Shown: piece by piece, positions 10,689 through 21,875 of the stretch
Position numbering within the stretch: the first letter of the stretch is position 1
Layout: each line of letters starts with the position of its first letter
Assembly (NCBI GenBank): GCA_015227615.1
Contig: JAALGZ010000011.1
Span: 1,116,001 to 1,180,000, forward strand
From: Labyrinthula sp. Ha
Lineage: Eukaryota; Sar; Bigyra; Labyrinthulida; Labyrinthulaceae
DNA: 64,000 bases
Direction: 5' to 3'
Notes under the pieces: model-generated
Told to the model about the DNA's origin: nothing
What the model saw: the letters and a program-made list of their open reading frames with translations, nothing else
Databases searched by the model: none
Position numbers and translations under genes: made by a program

Positions 10689-13600
10689 TTTATTCTATTT
10701 TTCCTTTATCTTGAGCTGAACTTATGCCTAGTTGGTATCTCCTAGTAATTTTCCACCAACTACGGGTAATGCCATATTGTACAATGATAGAATTCAATAA
10801 ATATATATATATATTTGATCAAGTAACTCCCAAGAAAGAAAATACACATAAATAGTTTTAGAAAATACTTAAGTCAAAAGAAATGAGATAAAAATTGCTT
10901 ATTAATAAGATTCCAGGGTATATCCACCATATAGGTTCCTCATTGCACTACAACATCTCTAGACGTGTAGACAACCTCCATAGTAATTAGGATCCATGGC
11001 TCTCATCCAAGATAAAAACAAATGCTAAATACAAATAACATCCTCATCGATATAATAACTCAAAATTTATGATTTAATAATGTTATTTACGCGGTGGTAT
11101 ATGCGCTGTCCAAGATTTTGACAACTCCCAAGAGTGTTTTCCCAGTAGCAACTGAGTTATAAGCAAATAATTTTTTGCACTAGATACCCCAAAAATCTTA
11201 AGCTTAGGTCTATATTTATATAAAAAAATATAAAAATGTGATTCAAATGAAATAAAGAACCATGAAGTTAACCAAAATAAGTTCTGTTATTGCCGAAATC
11301 ATCCTCTCACCAATTTTCTGAAGTAGAAAACTCTAGTTGAAGGAAATATTTTCCAAAAAATATTTTATTCTGATATTCCCGATGTCAACTCTTACTAAAA
11401 AATCTTATAAAAAGTCCCTACTAATATTTTCCACAGCGTAAGAGTACAAGTGTCTTTCCTAAGTTCTTAATAGAAAACCAGAACTATACGTCGTATTCCC
11501 TCTGGAGTCACGATTAAGCTACAGTAGGCTAGAATAAATAAATTTTCTATTGGTTTAGCTGTTTGCTTCATCAAAACGATATAATTACCATTAAATTGTT
11601 AAGATTGTATCTATATGGGAGCAATTAACGTGTACCCTTAGTTACATGATGATCTTTTTCTACCAATGTGAATATGGTAACTAGACCCCACACAAAAAAC
11701 ACAAAGAAAATTTAATTTAGACTGTGAAAGACAAAAGAAATAGCAGTTTCTAACATTAATTTATAATGGAGAGTTTTTGATTTTTAATGTTAATTAAGAT
11801 ACTCCTGTGGCAGCTCGAGTAGTTTTCAATCTAAATTCAACTTTCATCAAATGAGCCTCTTTGAATAAAAAACTAACTTACTTAGTTAACATTTTCACAA
11901 ATAGAAAATTAAATTTATATGTTATCATGACGTTGTATTAAAATTTTACATCGTAACCCAATACGTTACGAAAATGCAACAAGATGTAGCGATAGATGGT
12001 ACTTAACGCCCTGAAAGATTTAATACCTTATCACAAGATGTAAGTGGGACCGATTTTTTTCATACAAAATTAAAAGCAATAAAAGTACCATGTCCGGGTA
12101 AAATTTTGGAAACAAATTGAAGAATTACAATGCTCCTAGTCTGGAACCTGGGTTGTTATTAAACTAGATTTTTCTCATCTCTTGACAGCTCAAGCATATC
12201 CTTAGATCAAGTTTTTTTCTGACTGACTAGCCATAATGTTGATATTCTACTTTCTTGGGATCAAAATAGTTCCAAAATACTTGAGTCAGTATCAACAACC
12301 AGCTCAGCTTCAAATAAATGCTATACCTTCCCGACTTTTTTATATACCTTAGGATTGTGTGGAAAGTTTCAATTGGGCTAAGAATCGTAAACCCATCTTC
12401 TAGAAGTAACTCAGCTGTTAACCAAAAAAAATTCAGATTCAGCCATAGTCAACTTTCTATAAATCAATAAAAAAAAACCGAGCTATATCTCTTGAATTCA
12501 AAGTGTTGGATTATTAATAAGTAGGGTTCTTTGTGCACTGTTGTACCGCATCTAAGAGTTGGAGGATAAGCACGATACATAGATAGCTACCTACGGCATG
12601 TGCCACAGGAATGGAGTCAAAACTTAAAACTCAATGAGAATGTATGCATTTAAAATATTTTCTCAGAAGCTTAGGAATGAGTTTATTTCATTTATTCTCT
12701 ATTTCCCAGGCAGCTAGTAGCTATTGACGATTTCTATTCTCTACTAGTCTTCATGCTTTAAATATTGATTTATTCCTGGGGAAACTTGGAAATCGATGTG
12801 AGGATTCTCAGTTGCTCTGTATTAGTACCATAGCCGATAAATGAACTTTCAGTCTACATTGAATATTTCTTTCCGAAAAAATATTAAATATTTTTTTTCT
12901 TTATATAGGAAAATATTCCAGATATATATAATTTGTTTAATAAACAATAAGGTGCTTAATCTGGGTACAGTAGCACATATGTAGCATGAATAACCCTAGT
13001 CATAATAGTCTATGACTATGGATTTTAATATGAAAAGAGAAGAATTATGAAGCGCTCGGATCTATTCAATTAAATATTTATTTATCCCTTGGATTCAGCA
13101 CATGCGGATAATACTACTGAAGCAGAACCTTATAGCATCTAATGGAAAACTGTCGATTTAAACAATTATTCTCTCGTTTCTGTCTCTTTACTCCCATCGT
13201 TTTTAATTGTAACACAATTTAAGTAGGCCATATAGGTCGGATTCTTTTGCATAAAAATATTAAGCGGTTATTAGGGAATATTTTGATGATATGGTTTGTG
13301 TTACAACGCACTGTGACTTACTTTACCAGTTTGAAAATTTTTTTCAACTTCCTTATAAAAAACTAGAATTTTCGGATTGGTTTTGCTTATTGAATTATTA
13401 TTTTTCAATTAGTTGCACAGAAGTGCAAATGGATCGGGTCAACTATACAGTGAGGAATAGAGCTTATACCCCTCTCCCCTGAGATTCTTTCAACGTTCAA
13501 TATAGGTACAAGAATATTATATTTTCATATGTTCGATTTAACTTTACAATTTTTTTTTAATAATACACTAACACTCGGAACTATGAATCCTAGGAGCTTG

Positions 13601-15066
13601 ATATCGTAGAAATTACTAGGGGATAGACGATGTGGCTTATATCGCTTGAAATGATTTTAAGTAGATTTAGTATTAGCCATTTGAAGGTGCATATCGTTGC
13701 ATAGATCATTATTTTGTTGAATCCTTATAGTCTCACTAAATATCACGCAGTCGTATTGGAGGTTCAATAAGAATCTTCCTAAGTAGGCGTATCCAAATCT
13801 AGCTACTAAAGGTCTGTTCGCATAATTGGATAAGAGTGACCTATTAAGATTTTAGCCAAGTTATCATAATTTTGGGTAAGTCACTATTAGAAAAAGAGTT
13901 TGATATTCTGATTCTTGAAAGCCAAATTTTGCGTACTAAGATCGGAGGTAGTTGATATTTTACGAGTTTAACATCTGTTTAGAGCCAGCCTTAAACTGAT
14001 AATATGCTAGACTGCAGAACTAAAAAAAATAAAATTTTGCCCAATATCAAACAAAATGATATTATACTCTATGAAAAGCTTGTCAAAAAATCTAAATAGC
14101 TAGAAGTATTTTAAAATTTTTAACAGGAGGTGTTTATAGAGATACGAAGAATGCAATGGCCTCTAGTTGGTGTTTGGAGCAGGCACCAATTCACCTTGGC
14201 TTACTTGAAGGGTGCAACTCAATAATAACTTCTCTTTTCTTGGTAAGATTTAATGAACTCATTACAAGTTCACACTAGTATGAAATGCTTCTTCTTTCAT
14301 TAGGGCCACAGTGTTACTGTCAAGGTCTGACTAGGGCATTGTTTACTAGGAATGATGTTTTCAAAATGCTTAGTAAATCTTTGCAAATAAAAGAAAAGTA
14401 CTACGATATTATGGAAGACATGTTATAATAACTAAGAAACGAAAGAATGCGAAATTTCATTTAATTTCTACTTGTAGAATATTGTTTGAAAGTGGGACTT
14501 CTTAAAATACTGAGACTATAAGGAGCTCTGCACCAAGTTATCCTAATAATTAGAGTTTTTACTCCTTTGCAATGAGAAATTACTTTTGCTTATCTTATTA
14601 CTTGGTACTGTTGATGAATTCATTTGCTTAGTATTGTGCTAGTCTCTCGGCATTAGGTCACCCTGTTTAGCTTAATTACCAATCTCATATTTTGCAGAAC
14701 CATTTTTCGATAATTGTTTGAGGATTTAAGTTAGTTAGATGCTCTAGCTCAAACTATTTAATAGTTTCTGTATTTTCATCCTCTCAAGTTATGTGATATA
14801 GAAAATGCTAATTCTGGTTTCATTTCAAAAGTGTCATGTCTCATACATGTTTAAAAAGTCCTTTAGATGAACTACTATCATAGTTCAGTTAGCATAACTT
14901 TATTCTTTTGAATTGAAAATTAATCTACGATTATTAGAGAGAGAGTAAAGGTTTAAGAATTTAGTAGACAGAGCTATAAAGAGTTTCCAGTTCGATTAAA
15001 ACACAGAATATGATAAAACAGAATTTAACATGATGGCATTACCCTGTGCTTTATCTATTTTAAGAA
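10689..15066. other. gene-poor AT-rich stretch
   Basis: No supported gene. An AT dinucleotide run lies at 10801-10814. The one ORF of note, 13291-13482 (63 codons), has no recognisable feature. Nothing resembles a mobile element. Confidence 0.5.
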
Positions 15067-15480
15067 ATGACAGAGGAAATCGGACTCACCACAAATCAAC
15101 CTGAGCTTCGTAGAAGAGCCGGAAATCGATGGTGGAAAAACGAGAATATTCAAAAATCGCGATTTTCTAGTATGAAGAATAAGGAACTTAATATTGGAAA
15201 GTCATGGGAGGACAAAGTTCGTCGGAGGAAAGAACAACAAAGGATTAAAGAATACGAAAGAGAACTAAAGCGAACTGCAGAGGAAAGAAAACAGCAGAAA
15301 ATAGAAAAAATGAAAGAAAAACGTAAAAGAAAGGCTGAAAATGAAGCAAAAAGCACAATTTATCAAGTAATTAAAAACACGGATAAGATCAAGAAGATGT
15401 CTAAGAAACAACTGCGAAGCATTAAAAAATCACACATCGATAAAGAAGGAAATTTATCATATGTTCCAATTTATTCATAG
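15067..15480 (+). CDS. CGR1: CGR1/CCDC86-like rRNA processing protein
   Basis: Cgr1 is a small nucleolar protein needed for 60S ribosomal subunit assembly and pre-rRNA processing in yeast. The 137-residue product fits the family size (yeast 120). It has the conserved KSWEDKVRRRKEQQRIKEYE block at about residues 45-64. A very basic lysine/arginine/glutamate helix follows (about 50-95), then the C-terminal signature IYQVIKNTDKIKKMSKKQLR at about 97-116. Its basic, coiled-coil-like make-up fits a nucleolar protein. The stop codon overlaps the 3' end of the convergent NSE1 gene by 10 bp. It is a single exon and starts at the first ATG. Confidence 0.85.
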   Translation: MTEEIGLTTNQPELRRRAGNRWWKNENIQKSRFSSMKNKELNIGKSWEDKVRRRKEQQRIKEYERELKRTAEERKQQKIEKMKEKRKRKAENEAKSTIYQVIKNTDKIKKMSKKQLRSIKKSHIDKEGNLSYVPIYS

Positions 15481-16082
15481 TTTTCTAGAATTTCTGAAAG
15501 TTCAGTTAAAGCTCTAATCCCCAGTTGTATTTCAGTTTTGGAAGAGTTCGTAAACTTAACCCAATAGTCAGCGCTAAGGGTGTCTAGAAAACTCTTCATC
15601 TGGGACTTTGTCGGAGGATTAGACACCTCAAGAAACATTTTTGCACATTTTTGAATCAGTGCTTCAACAGGCAAAGCGTCCTTATCCTCGTTTCTGAACA
15701 AATCTATCAAGAAGCTGAATAGGTTATTTTGCCAAGAAGAGTATCCTGTGAAAGATTTCGCATCCTTCGACTCAATATTGACCAAAACCCAATAAATCTC
15801 ACCATCATACTGTGTTTTCGTAATTCTTAGTCCAAAGAATTCTGTCAACTCTTTGTTCTTCTTAAGAATTATCTTGTCGAATCCCTCTTCACTTAAATAA
15901 CCATCAATTACTTCAGTTGAAAAGTTTGAATGAGTTCCAAAATCTGCTAAAATCGATTTATATTCAGACAAATTTAAAACAGGTTTAGAAAGAAAGAGTT
16001 TAGCGATGAACTGGTGAATTTTTTCATTTGCTTCTATAACGGTTTCTCTACTCTGACGCTGAGGTCTTCTTGATCTGGCCAT
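15471..16082 (-). CDS. NSE1: NSE1-like SMC5/6 complex subunit lacking the RING
   Basis: NSE1 is a subunit of the SMC5/6 DNA-repair complex; it has tandem winged helices that bind NSE3 and usually a C-terminal RING-like domain. This product is about 203 residues. The family signature FGLRITKTQYDGEIYWVLVN lies at about 80-99, followed by WH-type helices and the LGIRALTELSEIL end of the second winged helix. The frame stops there, so the Cys/His-rich RING of about 65 residues seen in human NSMCE1 is absent; downstream DNA is the antisense of CGR1. I chose the ATG at 16082 because a TTTTGGGCA element lies 24 bp upstream of it. A longer in-frame ATG exists at 16130, but it would put that element inside the coding region. 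Divergent, but the signature is good. Confidence 0.72.
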   Translation of the reverse strand: MARSRRPQRQSRETVIEANEKIHQFIAKLFLSKPVLNLSEYKSILADFGTHSNFSTEVIDGYLSEEGFDKIILKKNKELTEFFGLRITKTQYDGEIYWVLVNIESKDAKSFTGYSSWQNNLFSFLIDLFRNEDKDALPVEALIQKCAKMFLEVSNPPTKSQMKSFLDTLSADYWVKFTNSSKTEIQLGIRALTELSEILENYE

Positions 16083-16106
16083 TGTGTAAGTTGCGATATG
16101 TATAAT

Positions 16107-16116
16107 ATTTTGGGCA
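16107..16116 (+). promoter_or_regulatory. TTTTGGGCA element upstream of NSE1
   Basis: ATTTTGGGCA on the plus strand, 24 bp upstream of the preferred NSE1 ATG; on the gene's own strand it reads TGCCCAAAAT. It matches copies near five other starts in the window. Confidence 0.55.
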
Positions 16117-16323
16117 GGTTCTCTTTCCATGCAGCAACTATCTTTGCTGACTTACAAAACCGAGAACAGAGGGTTTTCTCTTCTTGTGTATTTCTCTAGT
16201 AAAGTTCGCTTAAGTGATTTAACATCATATAGGGAATACATAGAATAATACACTCTTGGGACAACGGTGCAATACAAATGAAAATTATTTAAATTATACC
16301 ATAAAATGTTAAGACGGTATACA

Positions 16324-19300
16324 CTAACACTGATATTTTTTCATAGAAGAGGAGTTAAGCATGTTTATATATTCCATGTTCTCTTTTTCCATCTTTGCAA
16401 CTTCCTTTTCATGATATTGGGTCAAGTTCAATAATTCATCTGTATACTTTCTCAATTCATCATCTAAAGCGGATTTTTGCGCCTCAAACTCCCCATTTAG
16501 TTGGTCAAGTTGGGATGTTGTAACATTTGCACTAGATTTATATTTGATGCACATTTTTCTAAACTCGGATTCCAGTTCCTGTGGGTTTTGAATCTTACTA
16601 ATCCAGTTTTCTAGATCTAAACGCAAATTATTATTTTCGTTCTGTTGTAAATTGATGCGCTCTTTGATTGCGTATAATTCTCGGTGCTTCTGGTCAAGGA
16701 TCTTTGACTGATGACCAATAAACCTATCAAGCTCAATGTTTCCACTCTGATAAGACTCCAAATCATCATTTAGGTTATCAATACGTTCCTTGAAATCAAG
16801 AATTTCGGCTTCACGTGGTTCAACTTGGCGCTTCAACTCCTTTATTTGGTAATCTAGAAGAAATTTAAACTTTTCAAGCTCTTGATTCTTTTTCTTGAGT
16901 TCATAAATCGTTTTCTCTTTGACACCAATCTCACTATCCTTTGATCTTATTTGCTGTTGCAGAGTGCGAATTTCTTTTTCAATGGCGTTAATTTCAAGGA
17001 TTTGATCTTCGTGTCTGTTGGTCATCATCTTCTTTTGTTCCTCTTGAAGTTCTGCAGATCGATTCAGAGTCACAAATTTTTTTCTGAGGATACCATTTTC
17101 ACCTTTCAACTTCAGGCATATGTCCTTTTCCTCCTTTAACTTTTTCTCATAACCTTGGGAAACATGTTCAATTTCCTCGTCGATATCCAAAGCAATCTGA
17201 TCTTCAGTTTCTTTAATTTCCCTCTCTAGCAATTTGTTAGCATCAAATAATTCTTGGTTTTTCTTTTTCAACTCATCGATTTGAGCTGTATAACTGTTCC
17301 TTAAATCATTGTACTCTCGCTCGTGTTTGGCTGCAACTTTACTGATTTGTTTCTTGTAGAATGTATCTTTGGAAGTTCCATCCTCCAGCAAATTTTCATT
17401 TTCCAAGATTTTGGCTGCAAGTTCCTTCCTTAGCAATATTTCAACTTTCCTAATTTCCTTCTTACCAAGCTCTTCTTTGGATTTTATTTCATCTTTGAAC
17501 AACCTGTTATTAATCTCTAGTTCACGCCGCATTTGTTCAAATTTCTGCGTTTTAACAACTTTTTGTTGGCTGAACTCGGCAATCTTTTCCTTTATGATGT
17601 TCGCAAAGTTCAATTGCTGCAGCCTATTTTCATACTCCTTGTGCACATATATTTCGTCAAGCTTCTTTTTAAAGTCAGTTACTGCGGAATCAAGATTATG
17701 AAGGGTCTCTCCGTGTAGGAAACATACCCTGGGAAGTTTCTGGGCAAAGATCTGTGCTGGTGAAGGTGTTATTCCTACCAAAGAAAACTTGAACAATAGT
17801 CCACAACACGTTCCAACAAAAAGCGTAGTTTCATGAAGAACCAAGCAAGTAGCTGGCCCACTTCCAAGAGGACAAATAGCATAATTAGAAGAGAAGGGAT
17901 ATGTATATATTCTCAGGCTACTAGGATTTCGTACATTAAGGGAAGTGTGACTCTTGGAGCCAGGTGGTACTGAAGGGCTAAAGTTGTGACAAGCTATGAA
18001 AATTGTTTTTGTGCGCGGTTCAACTACTAAAAATGAGACAAAAGTCTTTAAAGAGAGCTCCTTTACTACAATTGAATCTTTGCAATTGATTTCCTTTAGA
18101 ATCCCATTGGCAGTAGTAGCGACAACAGTTACGGGATCTTCACTATTTTTTTCACCTACTGTGCGAGCTTTAATAAATTTTTCAGTAACTTCAGAGCTTA
18201 CAAACTTGCTTCTCTTCTGCACAAACTCCCCTGATCTTACACCATCCAAAACCTGCCAATTATACACTGCGCCATCAAGTCCACTAGAAAGTAAAAAAGT
18301 ATCTTCTTTATGAAACTCTAAGGATGATATTTTTCCGGTATGACTTTGAAATGAGCGAATCATCTTTAGTGAATAGGCGTCATAAATTTGTATAGCGCTT
18401 AAGTTCACACAGGCAAAGAACTGTCCACCTCTTGCAAATTTACAGCATCTGCAGGCTTTAACAGAAATCTCTTCCCGTTGCACAAACTTCGAATCCACGA
18501 CGACAAAAAATTTCAAAGAATCTGGGAAAGCTAGGAGAACAAACAAACCTGTAGGATGAATGGCAACGGCCGAAATTTTGGAGTGAAAACTTCTTCTGAC
18601 TAGAACTGTTAACGTTTCATAATTTTGAAGAATGACCGAGTTGTCCGATCCACAGGTTACCAATAAAGGCTGGCTCACTGCTACGTCCATAGAAACAAGG
18701 GTGTTGAATTTATAGCTTGAGAGTTTTGCGTTTACCGCGGTACTTGATTCTGCAACTGAAGCAGCCACGGACATTCTATCTTTTCCAAAGCTACTTGCAA
18801 CAGACTGACGTCTTTTGAAGCTTTTAACCTGAGAGAAACTAGATGAGCGACGGGACTGTCTTCGTTGTAGCGCGCCTGGTTGAGGTACTGCTTTTGTTAA
18901 GTTGTCAAGTGCTGGAGATTGAGCAACTCTTTTCCCAGTTTCATGCACAAGATGGTACATACTCGCAATTACTAAACTTTTCGGTGTGAAAAAACTGCGT
19001 TCAAGAATTTCGTCACCCGGATCTTCATTTTTATTCATTGTGAGGAACGTGACATCTACTTCCAAAACAAAAAGCATGCCATTCTCCAGACAGATAAGAA
19101 TCATGTCTTCGGTCAGTGAAACTCTTAAAGAAACAGCACGATGTGTATTGCCCTCTTTTTTCCGGTTTCGGAAAGAACCAGATTTCCCAAGTGGATTTTT
19201 CATTGATTCCACGGCATTAATTATATTAAAACCTTCGATTACCTGTAGACTACCCATTTTTCTAGAGAGAACGTTAATCGTACCATCTTGGCTGGCTCCA

Positions 19301-20160
19301 ATAAAATAACTTAACGAAGGCGTAAGAAACATCCCTTGCAAAGTTAGATCTTGATGAAAGCTAAGTTCCAGAAAAGAAGCAGTCGTTAGGTCAATATTCA
19401 TCTGCAGTAAAATAAATGTGGATTCATGTGTGTACAATAAAATTTCAAATTGATCTTCCTTCTCAACCCATTCATGAGTACACACCATAGTCTCTTTTTC
19501 GCCATCAGATAACTTTGGCATAACTTCATACATTTTCTTTTGATTTAGACGTAACAAACGTATCTCGTGAAGAAGAGAGACGAACAGTAATGTCTGATCA
19601 GAAATACTAAAGGAGCATTTAACTTCGCAATGCTTAGCGTCCTGGGCAAAATCTTCTTCGTCCTCAAATTCGTTAAAGTCATCAAACAGTTCTTCCGAAA
19701 ATTCAAGTAAGTATTCGTTAACATAAGGATCAGTGTTCTCATATTTGTAAATTAAAACCTTGTAGCTTTCTTTTTCAATAACGCTGCCAAGAACTGCCAA
19801 ATGACCCCCTGAGTTCAAAGAAAGACATGAGATGTTTTGGACTTGATCTTGCAACAAAATGTTTTTAAGGTTTTCTCCCTGAAAATTGCAGACTCTAATT
19901 AGTTTTATTTCACTCTGATATTCCTCCACAAATGCCAGGATCTCGATCCTAGCATTCACTTCCAAACAACTCAATCCGCGAAGGAGTCCATGCTCGGGTA
20001 GGCACAAGGCAGGAACAAACTTCTGTTCCACGTTAATCGTATTTAACACCACATAACTACCGCAAAAATATATTATTTGCCCTGTCTTCCCCCAAAATAA
20101 CTGGTTGCTTGTGTATGCCGAATGCCCGCAAACAAACTCCGCTTTCAAGGAAACACTCAT
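16324..20160 (-). CDS. CFAP57: CFAP57/WDR65 cilia- and flagella-associated protein
   Basis: CFAP57 is a WD-repeat plus coiled-coil protein of the motile axoneme, linked to inner dynein arm/regulatory complexes. The 1278-residue product matches the family length (human about 1250) and architecture. Beta-propeller repeats cover about residues 1-800, for example an FHKEDTFLLSSGLDGAVYNW blade near 610. A low-complexity insert rich in Ser, Arg and Gln sits near 415-470. A long coiled coil covers about 830-1275. The diagnostic block KKKNQELEKFKFLLDYQIKE with PREAEI is almost identical to animal CFAP57. There is no intron in 3.8 kb. The start codon lies only 27 bp after the upstream myotubularin stop, so its promoter must overlap that gene or the two are co-transcribed. 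Its presence implies motile cilia. Confidence 0.95.
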   Translation of the reverse strand: MSVSLKAEFVCGHSAYTSNQLFWGKTGQIIYFCGSYVVLNTINVEQKFVPALCLPEHGLLRGLSCLEVNARIEILAFVEEYQSEIKLIRVCNFQGENLKNILLQDQVQNISCLSLNSGGHLAVLGSVIEKESYKVLIYKYENTDPYVNEYLLEFSEELFDDFNEFEDEEDFAQDAKHCEVKCSFSISDQTLLFVSLLHEIRLLRLNQKKMYEVMPKLSDGEKETMVCTHEWVEKEDQFEILLYTHESTFILLQMNIDLTTASFLELSFHQDLTLQGMFLTPSLSYFIGASQDGTINVLSRKMGSLQVIEGFNIINAVESMKNPLGKSGSFRNRKKEGNTHRAVSLRVSLTEDMILICLENGMLFVLEVDVTFLTMNKNEDPGDEILERSFFTPKSLVIASMYHLVHETGKRVAQSPALDNLTKAVPQPGALQRRQSRRSSSFSQVKSFKRRQSVASSFGKDRMSVAASVAESSTAVNAKLSSYKFNTLVSMDVAVSQPLLVTCGSDNSVILQNYETLTVLVRRSFHSKISAVAIHPTGLFVLLAFPDSLKFFVVVDSKFVQREEISVKACRCCKFARGGQFFACVNLSAIQIYDAYSLKMIRSFQSHTGKISSLEFHKEDTFLLSSGLDGAVYNWQVLDGVRSGEFVQKRSKFVSSEVTEKFIKARTVGEKNSEDPVTVVATTANGILKEINCKDSIVVKELSLKTFVSFLVVEPRTKTIFIACHNFSPSVPPGSKSHTSLNVRNPSSLRIYTYPFSSNYAICPLGSGPATCLVLHETTLFVGTCCGLLFKFSLVGITPSPAQIFAQKLPRVCFLHGETLHNLDSAVTDFKKKLDEIYVHKEYENRLQQLNFANIIKEKIAEFSQQKVVKTQKFEQMRRELEINNRLFKDEIKSKEELGKKEIRKVEILLRKELAAKILENENLLEDGTSKDTFYKKQISKVAAKHEREYNDLRNSYTAQIDELKKKNQELFDANKLLEREIKETEDQIALDIDEEIEHVSQGYEKKLKEEKDICLKLKGENGILRKKFVTLNRSAELQEEQKKMMTNRHEDQILEINAIEKEIRTLQQQIRSKDSEIGVKEKTIYELKKKNQELEKFKFLLDYQIKELKRQVEPREAEILDFKERIDNLNDDLESYQSGNIELDRFIGHQSKILDQKHRELYAIKERINLQQNENNNLRLDLENWISKIQNPQELESEFRKMCIKYKSSANVTTSQLDQLNGEFEAQKSALDDELRKYTDELLNLTQYHEKEVAKMEKENMEYINMLNSSSMKKYQC

Positions 20161-20187
20161 TTACTTTCAACGGCTACATGTACTGAT

Positions 20188-21818
20188 TCAAGATTTTGTA
20201 CAACTTTCAAATAAATTAAAACGCTTAAAATTATTATCCCAGTGATTAAAATTTGAGAGAGAAGTAAGAGGGAGAAGACATCGTTCAACTGCAAAATAAT
20301 TCTTATTTACATATTCAGGCTTGTTTAAAAGAAAAGACCATACAGAGTCCATCCTGAGTTGTAATTTTAAATTGTATCTTTCTTTTTCTGAGTTGGCAAA
20401 AAAATTACCATATTGACCTAAAAAACAAGCATCGAATAGGTTTAAGAGGAATGCCTCATTGAATTCAAAAGCAGTAGGAAACTGACTCAGGATCTGGTAA
20501 ACTGCAACTAACCACAAACTGAATACAGGAGATGCTTGGTCACTTCCATTCCCCCCCGTCCCATTAGCTGCAGTAGACGTGACTGCATTCCACGCATATC
20601 TTTCTCCAAATTTATGCCCAAAGGACATCCACTCTTTCTCAATCAAAATAGCAAATCCTTTTCTCGTTCTATAAAACGAATCCATCAAGAGCATCGCCAA
20701 ACTACTAAGTTGTGAAGTCCTATCCCAGCCATCTGAGCAATGAACAAGAGCAGAACATCCTTGGAGCTCTACGATGTCAACGAGCTTCACAGCCCCTTTT
20801 AGAACAGATTGAACTTGTTTAAACAACGGAGAAAGATCCTTAATTTCTCCTTGAATCCAGGATATTTCTTCAAAAACAGTTCGTAAAACATGAATGTTGT
20901 CTATGCTCAAATACGCCAACGTAGCTCCAGGATAATTATTTGGATTTTCAGTTCCTCTTCCAAACGCTCTGTTTCCTATTGTTGCAACTTGAGATCTAGC
21001 ATCCAATATAAAAAATTGCTCCAGTTCAGTTCGAGGTTCTTGATGGCCGTGACTTAACTTGTAATCAAAACTTTGGAAATCGGTATTAAATCCTCCATAG
21101 CTCTTAGACAAGGTTTCATTGGATACAGAAAGATTGTTCAACTTCGAAAAATAGCTAGAAAAATTACGCAGAAGATTCGGAACTTCCCCACTGCTTCCAT
21201 CTCCATTTGTGTTTTGATCAGTTATAAAATCTGTCTTGCAAACTCTTCTTTTGGATTAAAGATGTTCCAGCCGGGTCTTTCAGCATCTTGTGCTGAGAGT
21301 AAAGATCTAGTTAATGTCTTTAAGTAACGGGAACAAATCGTAACAAACGCATCAGCCGATTCTTGCTTTGAAAACCGAAAGGCAATATTATGCAGAGTTT
21401 TTGAGATTATTTTTATTTCTCTGATTGAAGATTTTTCAAACTTTCGGATCGTTAGCAAAGGAATGTCGTAGAAAAGACTAACCGGAGATGTAGCGTGCGC
21501 AACTGCTCGCGTCTCAGGAGCAAGAGATTCAAATAGGTTGGTGTAGAATAAGCAGCTTTTCTTATGAAAACCAGTTTTAATTAACTTACAGCTACAACTA
21601 TATTCTTTTCTTGGTTGAAAGATAATAAATTGTTCTGAAAGTGTAATTTCACCAGGAATGTATATCCTACTCTTTGTTTTCTTTGGGAATATGCTTGTGT
21701 GGATTCTAAGATCTGCAAGTATGGTTGATTTCTTTGTAAGTGGTACTTCATCTTTACGCTTTCGCGGTGGTGTAGGTGGTCTACCGTTCGTTTTGGAAGG
21801 GTCTTTAGAACTTTGCAT
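20188..21818 (-). CDS. myotubularin-like PI 3-phosphatase, frame interrupted
   Basis: Myotubularins remove the 3-phosphate from PI3P and PI(3,5)P2 on endosomes. The first frame (21818 to 21222, 198 residues) has a proline-rich start, a PH-GRAM domain and the end motif GWNIFNPKEEFARQ. The second frame (open from about 21237 through 20188) carries FFILDARSQ, YPGATLAYLSIDNIHVLR and the catalytic P-loop HCSDGWDRTSQ (near 20712-20742) with Cys and Arg intact. The two frames are offset by -1 at TTTTATAAC just after FARQ. This could be an assembly indel, a true lesion, or a 50/53-nt GT-AG intron that would remove FARQ. The family's usual SYP and R-P-L-W segment between the two parts is not found; a Ser/Asn-rich linker stands there instead. 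The phosphatase call is firm, integrity is not. Confidence 0.8.
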
Positions 21819-21864
21819 TAAAGTATCAACTTTCTCTTTTCATTAACCTTTTCCAAATCGCTTT

Positions 21865-21875
21865 AATTTTGGGCT
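21865..21875 (+). promoter_or_regulatory. TTTTGGGCT element upstream of myotubularin
   Basis: AATTTTGGGCT, one base different from the window's common TTTTGGGCA word, lies 46 bp upstream of the myotubularin ATG, in the opposite orientation to the gene. Confidence 0.45.

Noticed and set aside
16083-16130. Longer NSE1 start at 16130
   Set aside because: It places the TTTTGGGCA element inside the coding sequence; the ATG at 16082 keeps the usual element-to-start spacing.
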